A stretch of 64,000 bases of DNA, taken from Pseudovibrio sp. Ad37. GTDB lineage: Bacteria > Pseudomonadota > Alphaproteobacteria > Rhizobiales > Stappiaceae. Of the stretch, positions 9,111 through 17,285 are shown piece after piece; the stretch's first letter is position 1; each line of letters starts with the position of its first letter. Below the pieces are notes generated by a model that was not told the origin of the DNA, did no database searches, and saw only the letters and a program-made list of their open reading frames with translations. The stretch is from the NCBI RefSeq assembly GCF_001623075.1, contig NZ_LMCF01000021.1, forward strand, positions 26,104 through 90,103, read 5' to 3'. The position numbers were made by a program, and so were the translations under genes.

Positions 9111-10655
9111 ATGAACCTGGCAGAGTGGCTGGCCCGTACAGCCAGAATAACACCGGACGCACCTGCGCTCTTTCACGGAACGCAGCTCGTAGCGACCTAT
9201 GGCGAGTTCGGCGCGCGCTCCGCAGCCATCGCAGGGGCACTGCAAAACAACTACAGTGTAGCCAAGGGCGATCGCGTTGCCATCTTCATGAAGAACCGCA
9301 CGGAGTACCTTGAAGCCAGCTACGGCATCTGGTGGTCCGGTGCTGCTGCAATCCCGATCAATGCCAAGTTGCATCCCAAAGAAGCGGCATGGATCATCGC
9401 GAACGCGGAGGCCACTGCCGTTTTCATCTCTGATGATGTGGGGGAGGATCTGATCAAGGAGATTGATCAGTCTAAAACCAAGGTCATCTCGGTGGATCAG
9501 GACAGCTACAAACAGATGCTCTCCGCAGAGCCTTTGGCGCAGCCGGTGCCCATTGATGCGCAGGACATGATCTGGCTGTTTTACACCTCCGGCACAACAG
9601 GCCGACCCAAAGGGGTGATGATGTCTTCGCAAAATATCCAAAGCATGATGCTCGGTTATTATGCAGGCATCGGCACACCAACGCACGAAGACGCCACGCT
9701 TTACGCTGCTCCCATGTCTCACGGTGCAGGCATTTACAGTTTCATGCACGTTGTGGCCGGTGGCCGCCACGTTTGCCCGGTCTCTGGTGGGTTTGACGCT
9801 GCAGAGATTCTGGAGGTCGCCCCGCAGATTGGCAGGATCGCCATGTTTGCAGCACCCTCAATGGTGCACAGGCTGGTGGAAGTTGCCAAAGCCTCAGGCG
9901 CAACAGGTGAGGGGCTGGACACCATCATCTATGCTGGCGGTCCAATGTACTTCGCTGATATCGTTGAGGCCGTTGACGTTCTCGGCCCACGCTTTGCGCA
10001 GATCTATGGTCAGGGTGAATGCCCGATGGGGATCACGGTTCTCAGTCGTGAGCAGGTCTGCGACAGAAAACATCCCAGTTGGGAAGGAAGATTGAAATCA
10101 GTTGGGGTAGCTCAAGTCGTCTCGAACGTCCGTGTGGTAGGAGAGGACATGAAAGACCTGCCCGTCGGTGATATTGGCGAGATTGTCGTGTCAGGTTCGG
10201 CGGTCATGCTAGGCTACTGGCACAATGAGGAAGCAACCGCTTCCACGATTATCGATGGTTGGTTGAAAACAGGCGACATGGGTGCGCTGGATGAGGATGG
10301 GTTTCTCACCATGCACGACCGCTCGAAAGATATGATTATCTCGGGTGGGTCCAATATCTATCCTCGCGAAGTGGAAGAGATCCTTCTGCTGCATCCGGAT
10401 GTATCTGAAGTCGCTGTAGTCGGTCGGTTTCATGAGGAGTGGGACGAAGAGGTGGTGGCAATCATCTCGCCAGAGAAGGGAAAGACCGTCGATTTTGTAG
10501 AGCTGGATCAGCTTTGCATTGATAACATCGCGCGTTTCAAGCGTCCGAAGCAATATGTCGCCATGGATCAGTTGCCCAAAAACAATTACGGCAAGATCCT
10601 TAAGCGAGACTTGCGAGAGATGTTGAAAGGCTCGCAGAGAGGTGGATCAGTCTGA
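9111..10655 (+). CDS. AMP-dependent acyl-CoA synthetase/ligase (ANL superfamily)
   Basis: A 514-residue adenylate-forming enzyme that should activate a carboxylic acid with ATP and join it to CoA. The P-loop-like motif FYTSGTTGRPKGVMM is near residues 160-174, YGQGECPMGIT matches the A5 motif, LKTGDMGALDEDGF the A7 motif, SGGSNIYPREVEE the A8 motif, and the catalytic Lys lies in NNYGKILKRDL near the C-terminus. The length and motifs fit medium- or long-chain fatty-acid or aryl-CoA ligases; the true substrate is unknown. A strong GGGGGAG ribosome-binding site precedes the ATG. The stop overlaps the start of the next gene by one base, so the two are probably one operon. Confidence 0.88.
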   Translation: MNLAEWLARTARITPDAPALFHGTQLVATYGEFGARSAAIAGALQNNYSVAKGDRVAIFMKNRTEYLEASYGIWWSGAAAIPINAKLHPKEAAWIIANAEATAVFISDDVGEDLIKEIDQSKTKVISVDQDSYKQMLSAEPLAQPVPIDAQDMIWLFYTSGTTGRPKGVMMSSQNIQSMMLGYYAGIGTPTHEDATLYAAPMSHGAGIYSFMHVVAGGRHVCPVSGGFDAAEILEVAPQIGRIAMFAAPSMVHRLVEVAKASGATGEGLDTIIYAGGPMYFADIVEAVDVLGPRFAQIYGQGECPMGITVLSREQVCDRKHPSWEGRLKSVGVAQVVSNVRVVGEDMKDLPVGDIGEIVVSGSAVMLGYWHNEEATASTIIDGWLKTGDMGALDEDGFLTMHDRSKDMIISGGSNIYPREVEEILLLHPDVSEVAVVGRFHEEWDEEVVAIISPEKGKTVDFVELDQLCIDNIARFKRPKQYVAMDQLPKNNYGKILKRDLREMLKGSQRGGSV

Positions 10656-11158
10656 TGAAGTCCTTTGAAATTCGTAGTGCTCGCTCAAAAGATATCCCGC
10701 AGATCGGAGAGGTCGGTCTCGCCTCATGGAAACGGGGCATCGGCCCCCACGTGCCACAGGTTGCTCACGAAACCATGAGCAAGGCCTCCTTCACCGATTT
10801 TGCAAGTGCCCGTCTGGATCAGATTGTAGTGGCAGTCAAAGAAGATCGCGTGCTCGGTTTCGCAGCCACAGAGCATGCCGACAACTTCATCACCGATCTC
10901 TGGATTGATCCGGACTATGAGAGCAGCGGACTGGGCACTGCGCTGGCAGAAGAAGCCGAACGCCGCATCGCCGCCCGTGGCTACCACACCGCAGAAATCT
11001 CTGTCCTCATCCAGAACGAACGCGCTCTGGGTCTCTATCACCACATGAGATACGAGGATGTGCGCGAGGCCACCAAGTTCGACGAAGACCTCAAATGCGA
11101 AATCACCTACATCCGCCTCCGCAAACATCTCCCATTCTACGCAGAAGAAATCGCCTGA
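10655..11158 (+). CDS. GNAT family N-acetyltransferase
   Basis: A 167-residue GNAT acetyltransferase that would move an acetyl group from acetyl-CoA to an amine. The fold is recognisable from the start IRSARSKDIPQIGEVG, the strand DLWIDPDYESSGLGTAL, which holds a variant of the Q/RxxGxG/A CoA-binding loop, and the C-terminal VLIQNERALGLYHHMRYE. The start codon overlaps the stop of the acyl-CoA synthetase (TGATG), implying co-translation. The acceptor is unknown. Confidence 0.85.
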   Translation: MKSFEIRSARSKDIPQIGEVGLASWKRGIGPHVPQVAHETMSKASFTDFASARLDQIVVAVKEDRVLGFAATEHADNFITDLWIDPDYESSGLGTALAEEAERRIAARGYHTAEISVLIQNERALGLYHHMRYEDVREATKFDEDLKCEITYIRLRKHLPFYAEEIA

Positions 11159-11173
11159 GGTCTTCCCTCAGGC
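11153..11173 (+). terminator. Weak hairpin overlapping GNAT stop codon
   Basis: GCCTGAGG and CCTCAGGC form a perfect 8-base stem with a 5-base loop, overlapping the TGA stop at 11156-11158. No T-run follows, so intrinsic termination is doubtful; it may only protect the transcript end. Confidence 0.35.
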
Positions 11174-11634
11174 ATGCCTTCGTGGGTGTGGGAAACTCTT
11201 TCATGCTGAGCCCTTCACGGAAGTTCGACAGTGTCTAACTCTTCGCGGTGTAGAGAGGCGTTGGGTGACCAAAGTGGACCTACGAACTTACTTGGCAAGT
11301 TCCCTGCCAGAGTGATGTTATAAGCCGGAGCATTGCTACGCTCACAAAACTTGCGTTTGAGCAGGGCGTCCACTTTTGCTTTTGATAAAGGGAGGACAAA
11401 CAAAAGATTGGTTTGCTGTTCCTAAGGCAAGCTGAGATCCGGCTAAAATATTTCATTTCAATCTGACCGTCAACGTGCGCAAATACACGAGACTACCTCT
11501 ATATAACTCTTTTCTAACCTGAACAAAAACACTTGGGCGAGCAAACGGGTTTCAAATAACGACAGCTATGTACCCAATGGGCCAATTATGATTGCGGGAG
11601 CGAACATCGTCCGAGTTGCCATAGCTTTTTGGGA
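11174..11634. other. Intergenic region without a supported gene
   Basis: About 460 bases between convergent units. Frames are short and broken on both strands. Part of the sequence (TAAGCCGGAGCATTGCTACG near 11320) recalls a degenerate copy of the hairpin used as a terminator at 53612, but it has no T-run. No convincing gene remnant could be named. Confidence 0.4.
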
Positions 11635-13695
11635 TTACTCACGCATACTTACGGCAGTTGGCGGAGCCCCATATCCCATACGCAATGATAAGACTGCCTT
11701 ACGAGCGCCAAGACCAACAGTTTCCACCCACTCTTCGTGCAAAGCTCTGGCTTCAACCTTTAACTCTTCAGGCATTAGTGATGCCGCCTCATCTCCTGTT
11801 TGCGCATAAAGGAAACAGGGCGACCATGGCTGCGCCCAGAGCCTCCGGCAGGTAGCCTCGAGCCAAACACGCTGCAGCGCGGCACCTCCGCGCATATAGG
11901 CCTCTTGCCCTTCACCCTCAATCGTAATCACAAACCCCAGTCCGGCAGCCGCAAAAGCATCTTTTACTGGATCACCGAGGGCGGCCCCAAGGTTCCGTTC
12001 CCGAAGCGCTGCCATAATATCTGGACGCATGGCAAGCTTCACCTTTTCAAGATCGGGTGGGCTCAGCTCAAGTGTTCGCACATCAAGTCCCTGACGGACC
12101 GGCTCTTCTCCAGGCCAGACCAGTTCGCGGGCCAGATCATCATGCAATTGCGGTGAAAGAAACCTCAGTCGCTCGGCTCGTGCCAGAAAATTGGCATAGC
12201 TGTTACGTGCTTCCCCCTCAAACAGAACAAGCTCTCCGCCCTCAGCCCAGGCAGCATTTTTGAGCGCGGCTATGTCTTCCACTGAAAGACCACGGGCTTC
12301 CAGATGCCGCCGATTGGTCATTCGCCTTGGTATAAACTCAGCCAGATAGTTGGGCAAACCACCGTCGCCGTCACCCAGTTCTACCAGTGCACGATCACCT
12401 GAACTCAATCGGGCATCCCCAAGTGATCGCCGGGAGGCAGCCAGTGCACGGGCATTCATCCAGGCAGCCCCCACCGCAACCAGACTACCACGTTGGTCAA
12501 TGTCCATGGCAACCTGCACCCCGTCGCTGACTGCAAGTTCAAGCTGGTTATCCTGCCACTCGAAATGCCAGCGTTGAGCATTGCCCCCGGACGGGGCCAG
12601 TTTTGCAGCAGCGATCATATCCCGTTTTAAATCGCCGGTTGCACAATTGGTATCGCGCGGCGGGGCAGAAGGGAACGACGCGTAGTCTGGCTCAGGTTGA
12701 ACAAGGTCGAGATAAGATTGACCAAATGACCGCCCCGAGGCCACGGGCAGGCCGACCGCGATATGCCGGGCAATATCCACCACCGCTCCCGCACCTGAGG
12801 TAACATCACTGGAGAGTTGCGGCCAGGTTTGCAGGGTCCGATCAATCTCGAACAACGAAGCGCCCAACCCGGTCGAAACATTGTCGGCAACGATGATCCG
12901 CAAAGCAAGCCCCACGCGCTCATCAGCTCCCATATTTGAGAGGGTTGCAACATTCAAATCGCCAGCAAGACCATGAAACAAGGCACGCTCGGGCTCTTGA
13001 TCATAACGTTCCACATCTAACATGCAGCGGTCAGAAGTATTCATGATGACGGGAACACGCGCTGTACGGCAGGTTTCGCGAAGAGCCACCTTAATGGAAA
13101 AGCTGTCACAAACTTCGATCAATTGATCGAGCCCAGCCACGAAATCAGTGCAATTGTCAGGGTTTACTCCGTCCTGATAGATCTCAATGTCACAATAGGG
13201 ATTGATCTCAGCCATGCGCCGCGCTGCGGAAACGCATTTATTGAGACCAATATCCATGAGGGAGGCAGGAATGCGATTAAGATTAGTCAGCTCCAACGCA
13301 TCGAAATCTGCAAGCCGAAAGCGCTGGAACCCAAGAGAAACCATCGCTATTGCAATCGCGTAGCCAGTTGAAAGCCCAACGATCCCCACGCGCGCTGCAT
13401 GAATAAGTTCCGCCGCATGATCATCGATTTTCAATCTATTCCGGTTTTCACGGATGCCATGAAATGCACCCGCTTCTGGTAGGCGCAGCGCAAGATTGCG
13501 CCACGGGTAGTAAACTATGCGGTATGAGACTTCTTTCACGTCCGGCAGGCACTTGCCAATTTCATCCTGCAAGGCTGGACCGTGATCAACAAGCTGAACA
13601 GAATCTGACATCAACTCTTTAATGCGTGCGGCATCGCTGACATTTGCCGGGTCAAGGATCTCTGGCTTCCATAGTGTTGTCATCGTCAAAAACAT
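11635..13695 (-). CDS. ThiF/E1-like and nitroreductase fusion protein (Rv1355c/MoeY-like)
   Basis: A 686-residue two-domain protein. Residues about 100-310 form an E1-like adenylating domain: nucleotide loop GIVGLSTGYA (104-113), then DFDALELTNLNR (130-141) and Lys153 after LNK, the usual ATP-contact residues. The paired CxxC zinc motifs of MoeB and ThiF are not seen. Residues about 351-680 are nitroreductase-like, with LAPSGGNAQRWHFEW near 367-380 and a C-terminal LRMGYGAPPTA, so FMN binding is likely. This architecture matches the Rv1355c (MoeY) family, whose role is unknown. It follows an N-acyltransferase-like gene with a 10-base overlap, or none if the ATG at 13683 is used, which has a better-placed AGGA. 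The substrate is unknown; activation of a carboxylate followed by a flavin redox step is inference. Confidence 0.8.
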   Translation of the reverse strand: MFLTMTTLWKPEILDPANVSDAARIKELMSDSVQLVDHGPALQDEIGKCLPDVKEVSYRIVYYPWRNLALRLPEAGAFHGIRENRNRLKIDDHAAELIHAARVGIVGLSTGYAIAIAMVSLGFQRFRLADFDALELTNLNRIPASLMDIGLNKCVSAARRMAEINPYCDIEIYQDGVNPDNCTDFVAGLDQLIEVCDSFSIKVALRETCRTARVPVIMNTSDRCMLDVERYDQEPERALFHGLAGDLNVATLSNMGADERVGLALRIIVADNVSTGLGASLFEIDRTLQTWPQLSSDVTSGAGAVVDIARHIAVGLPVASGRSFGQSYLDLVQPEPDYASFPSAPPRDTNCATGDLKRDMIAAAKLAPSGGNAQRWHFEWQDNQLELAVSDGVQVAMDIDQRGSLVAVGAAWMNARALAASRRSLGDARLSSGDRALVELGDGDGGLPNYLAEFIPRRMTNRRHLEARGLSVEDIAALKNAAWAEGGELVLFEGEARNSYANFLARAERLRFLSPQLHDDLARELVWPGEEPVRQGLDVRTLELSPPDLEKVKLAMRPDIMAALRERNLGAALGDPVKDAFAAAGLGFVITIEGEGQEAYMRGGAALQRVWLEATCRRLWAQPWSPCFLYAQTGDEAASLMPEELKVEARALHEEWVETVGLGARKAVLSLRMGYGAPPTAVSMRE

Positions 13696-14408
13696 CCTGC
13701 ATTCATGCTATGTGAGACTGGTAGGAACTTGGCGATCTGTGCTTCAAGACGGTTCCTGTCAAACCAAACTACACCTGTGAGAATATCAGGCTTGGGGAAG
13801 GGAACCGGCTTGATATCACTGTCCATTACCCCGCCATAGCGGGTGAAAACCGGAACTGAGAATGGTGAAAGGGCAGCAACGATCCAGCGGCAGCCCGTTT
13901 GAGGCAACTGCAGATAAAGGCCCGCGACCAAAAGTGGGGCAATCGATGTGCTGTCACCACGAAACTCGTTATCCATCCATCCGGTCTTGCCTTCCAGAAC
14001 ACCTTCGCTCAGGCGCGACCGAACCTTGTTGTGGATCATTTCGAAAGCAGGGAAACCATCAAGCTCCTTACAAACCGGAAGGTCATTTTCGCCAAGAGCC
14101 CCCCGGGTCCTGGCCCCGGCGATTGGCCTGCCATCCAGCATCACAACGGAAAACCTCTCAATTCCCCTCAAAACCGCAGTTTGTGAAGCAAAAACCATTT
14201 CTTCTGCATCGTAGAGCTTGTAGCGCCGACGCGCACCAGCCAGAAACGCCTGCCACAATTCCGGTGAAGTCTTTGCCTCTGCCAGAACCAAAGTTAATCC
14301 CGTTGTTTCATCGTGATAGTGGATTTGATTTGTCACCCCAGCCCTGCCAGTCTTGGAGATGCATCTGAAGCGGCTTTTGGGATCAGCCCCTCTAGAGATT
14401 CGTTTCAC
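13686..14408 (-). CDS. N-acyltransferase-like protein (LuxI/FeeM-type GNAT fold)
   Basis: A 240-residue protein with the layout of acyl-homoserine-lactone and N-acyl amino acid synthases: RRRYKLYDAEEMVF in the early helix, GRPIAGARTRGAL on the central strand, EMIHNKVRSRL, a long helix LVAGLYLQLPQTGCRWIV, and a final strand and helix ending SPFSVPVFTRYGGV, which recalls the xYxRLGF close of FeeM-like enzymes. Such enzymes join an acyl group from acyl-carrier protein or CoA to an amine. The assignment rests on pattern, not on a strict motif. Start choice is uncertain: GTG at 14408 or GTG at 14336, the latter with a better AGGG site. It is directly upstream of and probably co-transcribed with the E1-nitroreductase gene. 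Confidence 0.6.
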   Translation of the reverse strand: MKRISRGADPKSRFRCISKTGRAGVTNQIHYHDETTGLTLVLAEAKTSPELWQAFLAGARRRYKLYDAEEMVFASQTAVLRGIERFSVVMLDGRPIAGARTRGALGENDLPVCKELDGFPAFEMIHNKVRSRLSEGVLEGKTGWMDNEFRGDSTSIAPLLVAGLYLQLPQTGCRWIVAALSPFSVPVFTRYGGVMDSDIKPVPFPKPDILTGVVWFDRNRLEAQIAKFLPVSHSMNAGCF

Positions 14409-15149
14409 AGATATTATTTCTTAAAAGAATATGATGCTATGCATTCATACTAATGTTTATTGGGGTAGGGTTTTATACAAATTGCTTATAAATTCCGTCA
14501 GGAGACAGAAATTGCAAGAGGTCTTTACAGGGCTACAGAACAGCATCTGATTATGTGGTCATCTTGTAGACTACATAGACAGCAGCAGCAAAAAAGTTGG
14601 GTTTAGCGGTAGGTGGGATATACTCGCCAACTGGCTAGGAATTGTCTTTGCTATTTTTTTGTGGGGAGCACTATGGTACGGTTCATTAGCCTCATGTCCT
14701 GAAGTACAGCTTTAATCCTACGATGGCATGACCTTGATCTTTTTTGCTTTTCTTATGCTGATCTAAGGCGTAAACACTCTGTTCGCAGATGGTATTCAAC
14801 CAATCATTGTTAGTGATTTGAAGCCCAGGTTTCCAGGAGCCATGGATTGCATCTATGGCTCGTGTGGCCGTCATCTGTAGCTCTATTTGCCTGAAGTTGA
14901 GTTTTCGTTTTTGCGTTACAATGTGATGACAAATGTACTGCGAGAGTGATGCCAGCTGTTTTGTATTAAACTACCTTTCCCTTTGATAGCATAACCACCA
15001 AAAGTTCCGTTGTTATCCTTTGATGCGAACAACTTCATTTAGTTTACCTGAATTCTCATACTTACAGTGAAAATCCGCTTCGACCGAGTTTCACAAGTGA
15101 AGGCAAATCATGCTGGCTGGCAACCGCAGGTCAACGCACATCATGTCCC
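14409..15149. other. Long non-coding or degenerate region upstream of the N-acyltransferase gene
   Basis: About 740 AT-rich bases between two minus-strand genes. It must hold the promoter of the N-acyltransferase unit. It also has pieces that look faintly coding: a 60-codon minus-strand frame at 14692-14874, a 40-codon one at 14916-15038 (begins MKLFASKDNNG), and a start-less plus-strand stretch ending near 14714 that encodes a hydrophobic run WLGIVFAIFLWGALW. None has good support; together they suggest remnants of decayed genes. Confidence 0.4.
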
Positions 15150-16241
15150 TCAACGCAACCGCTCGCCATCGGGCTTGAACAGCAATGCTCGTGAGGCGGG
15201 CAGGGTCAGGTGCAGGGTGTTGCTGTTTTGCTCAAGGCGGTTGCCGCGGCTTTCTGCAATGACCTGAACGCCTCCGGGCAAGGTGCAATAGGCGTAGCTG
15301 GTTTCGCCAAGGTTCTCGACCAGTGACACGCTCACATCGGCGCCAACGCCGCCTTCACCTGAGCCGACCACAAAGTGTTCCGGGCGAATGCCAACGCTCA
15401 CCATTGCGCCCTCCACCACGGAGGAGGTGATCCCCGGCACGACCAGCGTCTGCCCGTCAAAACCGGATACGGAGATCTCTAGTCCGGCATCGGTTGAGCG
15501 TACAGCCTTACCACTCAGGAAGTTCATCTTGGGAGAACCGATAAAGCCTGCCACGAACTGGTTTGCGGGGTTATCGTAAAGCTCCAACGGCTTGCCTACC
15601 TGCCGGATGTAACCACCTTCCAGCACCACAATCTTGTCAGCCAGTGTCATGGCCTCCACTTGATCGTGGGTCACGTAGATCATCGTGGCTGCCACGTCCT
15701 TGTGCAGTTTGGCAAGCTCAATGCGCATTTGCACGCGAAGCTCTGCATCAAGGTTGGAAAGCGGTTCGTCAAACAGGAAGACCTTCGGATTGCGGACAAT
15801 CGCCCGGCCAATCGCCACGCGCTGCCGTTGGCCGCCGGAAAGCGCTTTCGGGTGACGGTCCAGATACTCTTCCAGCTTTAAAATACGCGCTGCTTCATCC
15901 ACCTGCCGCTTGATCTCGGCTTTGGGATGACCGGTCATCTTCAGGCCAAAGCCCATGTTCTCCGCAACTGTCATGTGCGGGTAGAGCGCGTAGCTCTGGA
16001 ACACCATGGCAATGCCGCGCTGGGAGGGATCGATGTCCGTCACATCCTCATCCGCAATATGGATGGTTCCACTGTTGCTGGTCTCCAATCCGGCGATGGT
16101 CCGCAACAAGGTGGATTTTCCGCAGCCAGAGGGGCCAACGAAAACAACAAACTCGCCCTCCTCAATGTCGAGGTCCACACCGTGGATCACCTGCGTGTCG
16201 CCATAACTCTTCTTTAGATCGCGCAACACAACTGCGGTCAT
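15150..16241 (-). CDS. Sugar ABC transporter ATPase (MalK/UgpC type)
   Basis: A 363-residue ATPase that powers sugar import. Walker A GPSGCGKST (about residues 37-45), the Q-loop, signature LSGGQRQRVAIGRAI, Walker B VFLFDEPLSNLD and the switch His in YVTHDQVEAM are all intact. A C-terminal OB-fold regulatory domain of MalK type follows (SVGIRPEHF). It is on the minus strand next to the IclR regulator (73-base gap), divergent from the binding protein and permeases at 17.3-20.5 kb; no other ATPase is near, so it should serve them. ATPases of this type are often shared between importers. Confidence 0.9.
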   Translation of the reverse strand: MTAVVLRDLKKSYGDTQVIHGVDLDIEEGEFVVFVGPSGCGKSTLLRTIAGLETSNSGTIHIADEDVTDIDPSQRGIAMVFQSYALYPHMTVAENMGFGLKMTGHPKAEIKRQVDEAARILKLEEYLDRHPKALSGGQRQRVAIGRAIVRNPKVFLFDEPLSNLDAELRVQMRIELAKLHKDVAATMIYVTHDQVEAMTLADKIVVLEGGYIRQVGKPLELYDNPANQFVAGFIGSPKMNFLSGKAVRSTDAGLEISVSGFDGQTLVVPGITSSVVEGAMVSVGIRPEHFVVGSGEGGVGADVSVSLVENLGETSYAYCTLPGGVQVIAESRGNRLEQNSNTLHLTLPASRALLFKPDGERLR

Positions 16242-16314
16242 CTGTTCCCCTCCCGAAAAGTATCTTCAATATCTGAGCAAGGGCCTCCCCAAGCACCGCA
16301 AGTCAAAAACGAAA

Positions 16315-17121
16315 TCAAACACCCAGTGCAATCTGAGCGTTTGCTGAAATCTCAATGGTCGCCGCCTTCATGGCTGGCAAATAGGTTTCGACCATGGTGT
16401 CGAGTGAGGTCACATAGGTCGTGCTGGTCACTGAAAGTGCACCAATCGGCTCCCCGCGCTTGTTCAGGATCGGCAAGGCCACACAAATGATAGTGCCTTC
16501 ATGCTCCTCATCATCATAAGCATGCCCGCGCTCACGGATACGAGCCAGCTCATCACACAGCATTGTCTCGTTCACCAGCGTCTTATCGGTATGGCGCTGG
16601 AATGATTGCGCCTTGATCGCCTCAACAAGCCGCGCCTCAGGAAGCGCAGAAAGCATCGCTTTGCCCACGCCAGTGCAGTAGGCCGGACCAATCTTGCCGG
16701 GGCTGGAGAACATGGAAACGCTGCGCGGCGGCAATCGCTTGTCCACGTAAAGCACCTGATTGTTGTCCAGCACAGCCAGATGGATGGTCTCCGGAATTTG
16801 CGTGCTCAGCGTGTCCAGCGTATCCCGCGCCACACTGGCAAGGCTTGCTCGGCTCCAGGCAGAATGGGCCAGTCGCAGCACGCGCATGCCAATGGAGTAA
16901 GTCTGATGCACCTCATCATGCACCAGCATGCCTTCCTTCACCAATTGCCGCAATTGACGGTGCAACGTGGCCCGGCTCAGCGGCAAAGCATTCAAAAGCT
17001 CCACAAACCGTGGGGGTGATTCCGCAAGCGCAACTGCGTCCAGCACCACCAGTGCCTTAGAGATGGGGCTCGTGAGGTCTTGCTCAGTTTCCTCAGGGAT
17101 ACTCAGGGTTTGTGCGCCCAT
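16315..17121 (-). CDS. IclR family transcriptional regulator
   Basis: A 268-residue regulator with an N-terminal winged helix (LPLSRATLHRQLRQLVKEGML) and a C-terminal effector domain containing GKAMLSALPEARLVEAI and the conserved region around DDEEHEGTIICVALPI. It probably controls the divergent beta-galactoside import and catabolism genes, with a sugar or sugar acid as effector. The ATG at 17121 (MGAQTLSI) follows an AGGA site; the longer frame starting at 17211 would run through the divergent promoter and is rejected. A matching inverted repeat lies at 17237-17255. Confidence 0.88.
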   Translation of the reverse strand: MGAQTLSIPEETEQDLTSPISKALVVLDAVALAESPPRFVELLNALPLSRATLHRQLRQLVKEGMLVHDEVHQTYSIGMRVLRLAHSAWSRASLASVARDTLDTLSTQIPETIHLAVLDNNQVLYVDKRLPPRSVSMFSSPGKIGPAYCTGVGKAMLSALPEARLVEAIKAQSFQRHTDKTLVNETMLCDELARIRERGHAYDDEEHEGTIICVALPILNKRGEPIGALSVTSTTYVTSLDTMVETYLPAMKAATIEISANAQIALGV

Positions 17122-17190
17122 TTCCTGCTGTTTCCTTACCCGTTCCGGAAATCTGCAATTTTCATACAGATCCCTTCTTAGTTCCTTCGG

Positions 17191-17219
17191 TTGACAATTA
17201 TGCATTACCACGCGACAAT
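17191..17219 (+). promoter_or_regulatory. Likely sigma-70 promoter of the beta-galactoside operon
   Basis: TTGACA (17191-17196), a 17-base spacer, then GACAAT (17214-17219), a 6/6 and 4/6 match to the consensus boxes, located about 70 bases before the binding-protein start. The transcription start would fall near 17226. Confidence 0.5.
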
Positions 17220-17236
17220 TTCAATGGTCAAAACAA

Positions 17237-17255
17237 AGTTTCATTGAATGGAACT
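17237..17255. promoter_or_regulatory. Candidate IclR operator
   Basis: AGTTTCA-TTGAA-TGGAACT is an inverted repeat matching at 6 of 7 positions with a 5-base spacer. The GTTYCA/TGGAAC half-sites resemble operators of IclR-family proteins. It sits just downstream of the predicted transcription start, a good position for repression. The binding protein is inferred from the adjacent iclR gene. Confidence 0.45.
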
Positions 17256-17285
17256 TTTTTGATTGCTTTAACTGGGAGGTTTAGG

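Noticed and set aside
9033..9770. 245-codon minus-strand frame opposite the acyl-CoA synthetase
   Set aside because: Mirror frame of a confident gene; no domain pattern.
11215..11403. 62-codon minus-strand frame in the 11.2-11.6 kb gap
   Set aside because: No recognisable pattern and no start signal; likely chance.
14692..15038. Minus-strand frames of 60 and 40 codons
   Set aside because: No clear ribosome-binding sites or homology known; noted only as possible remnants.
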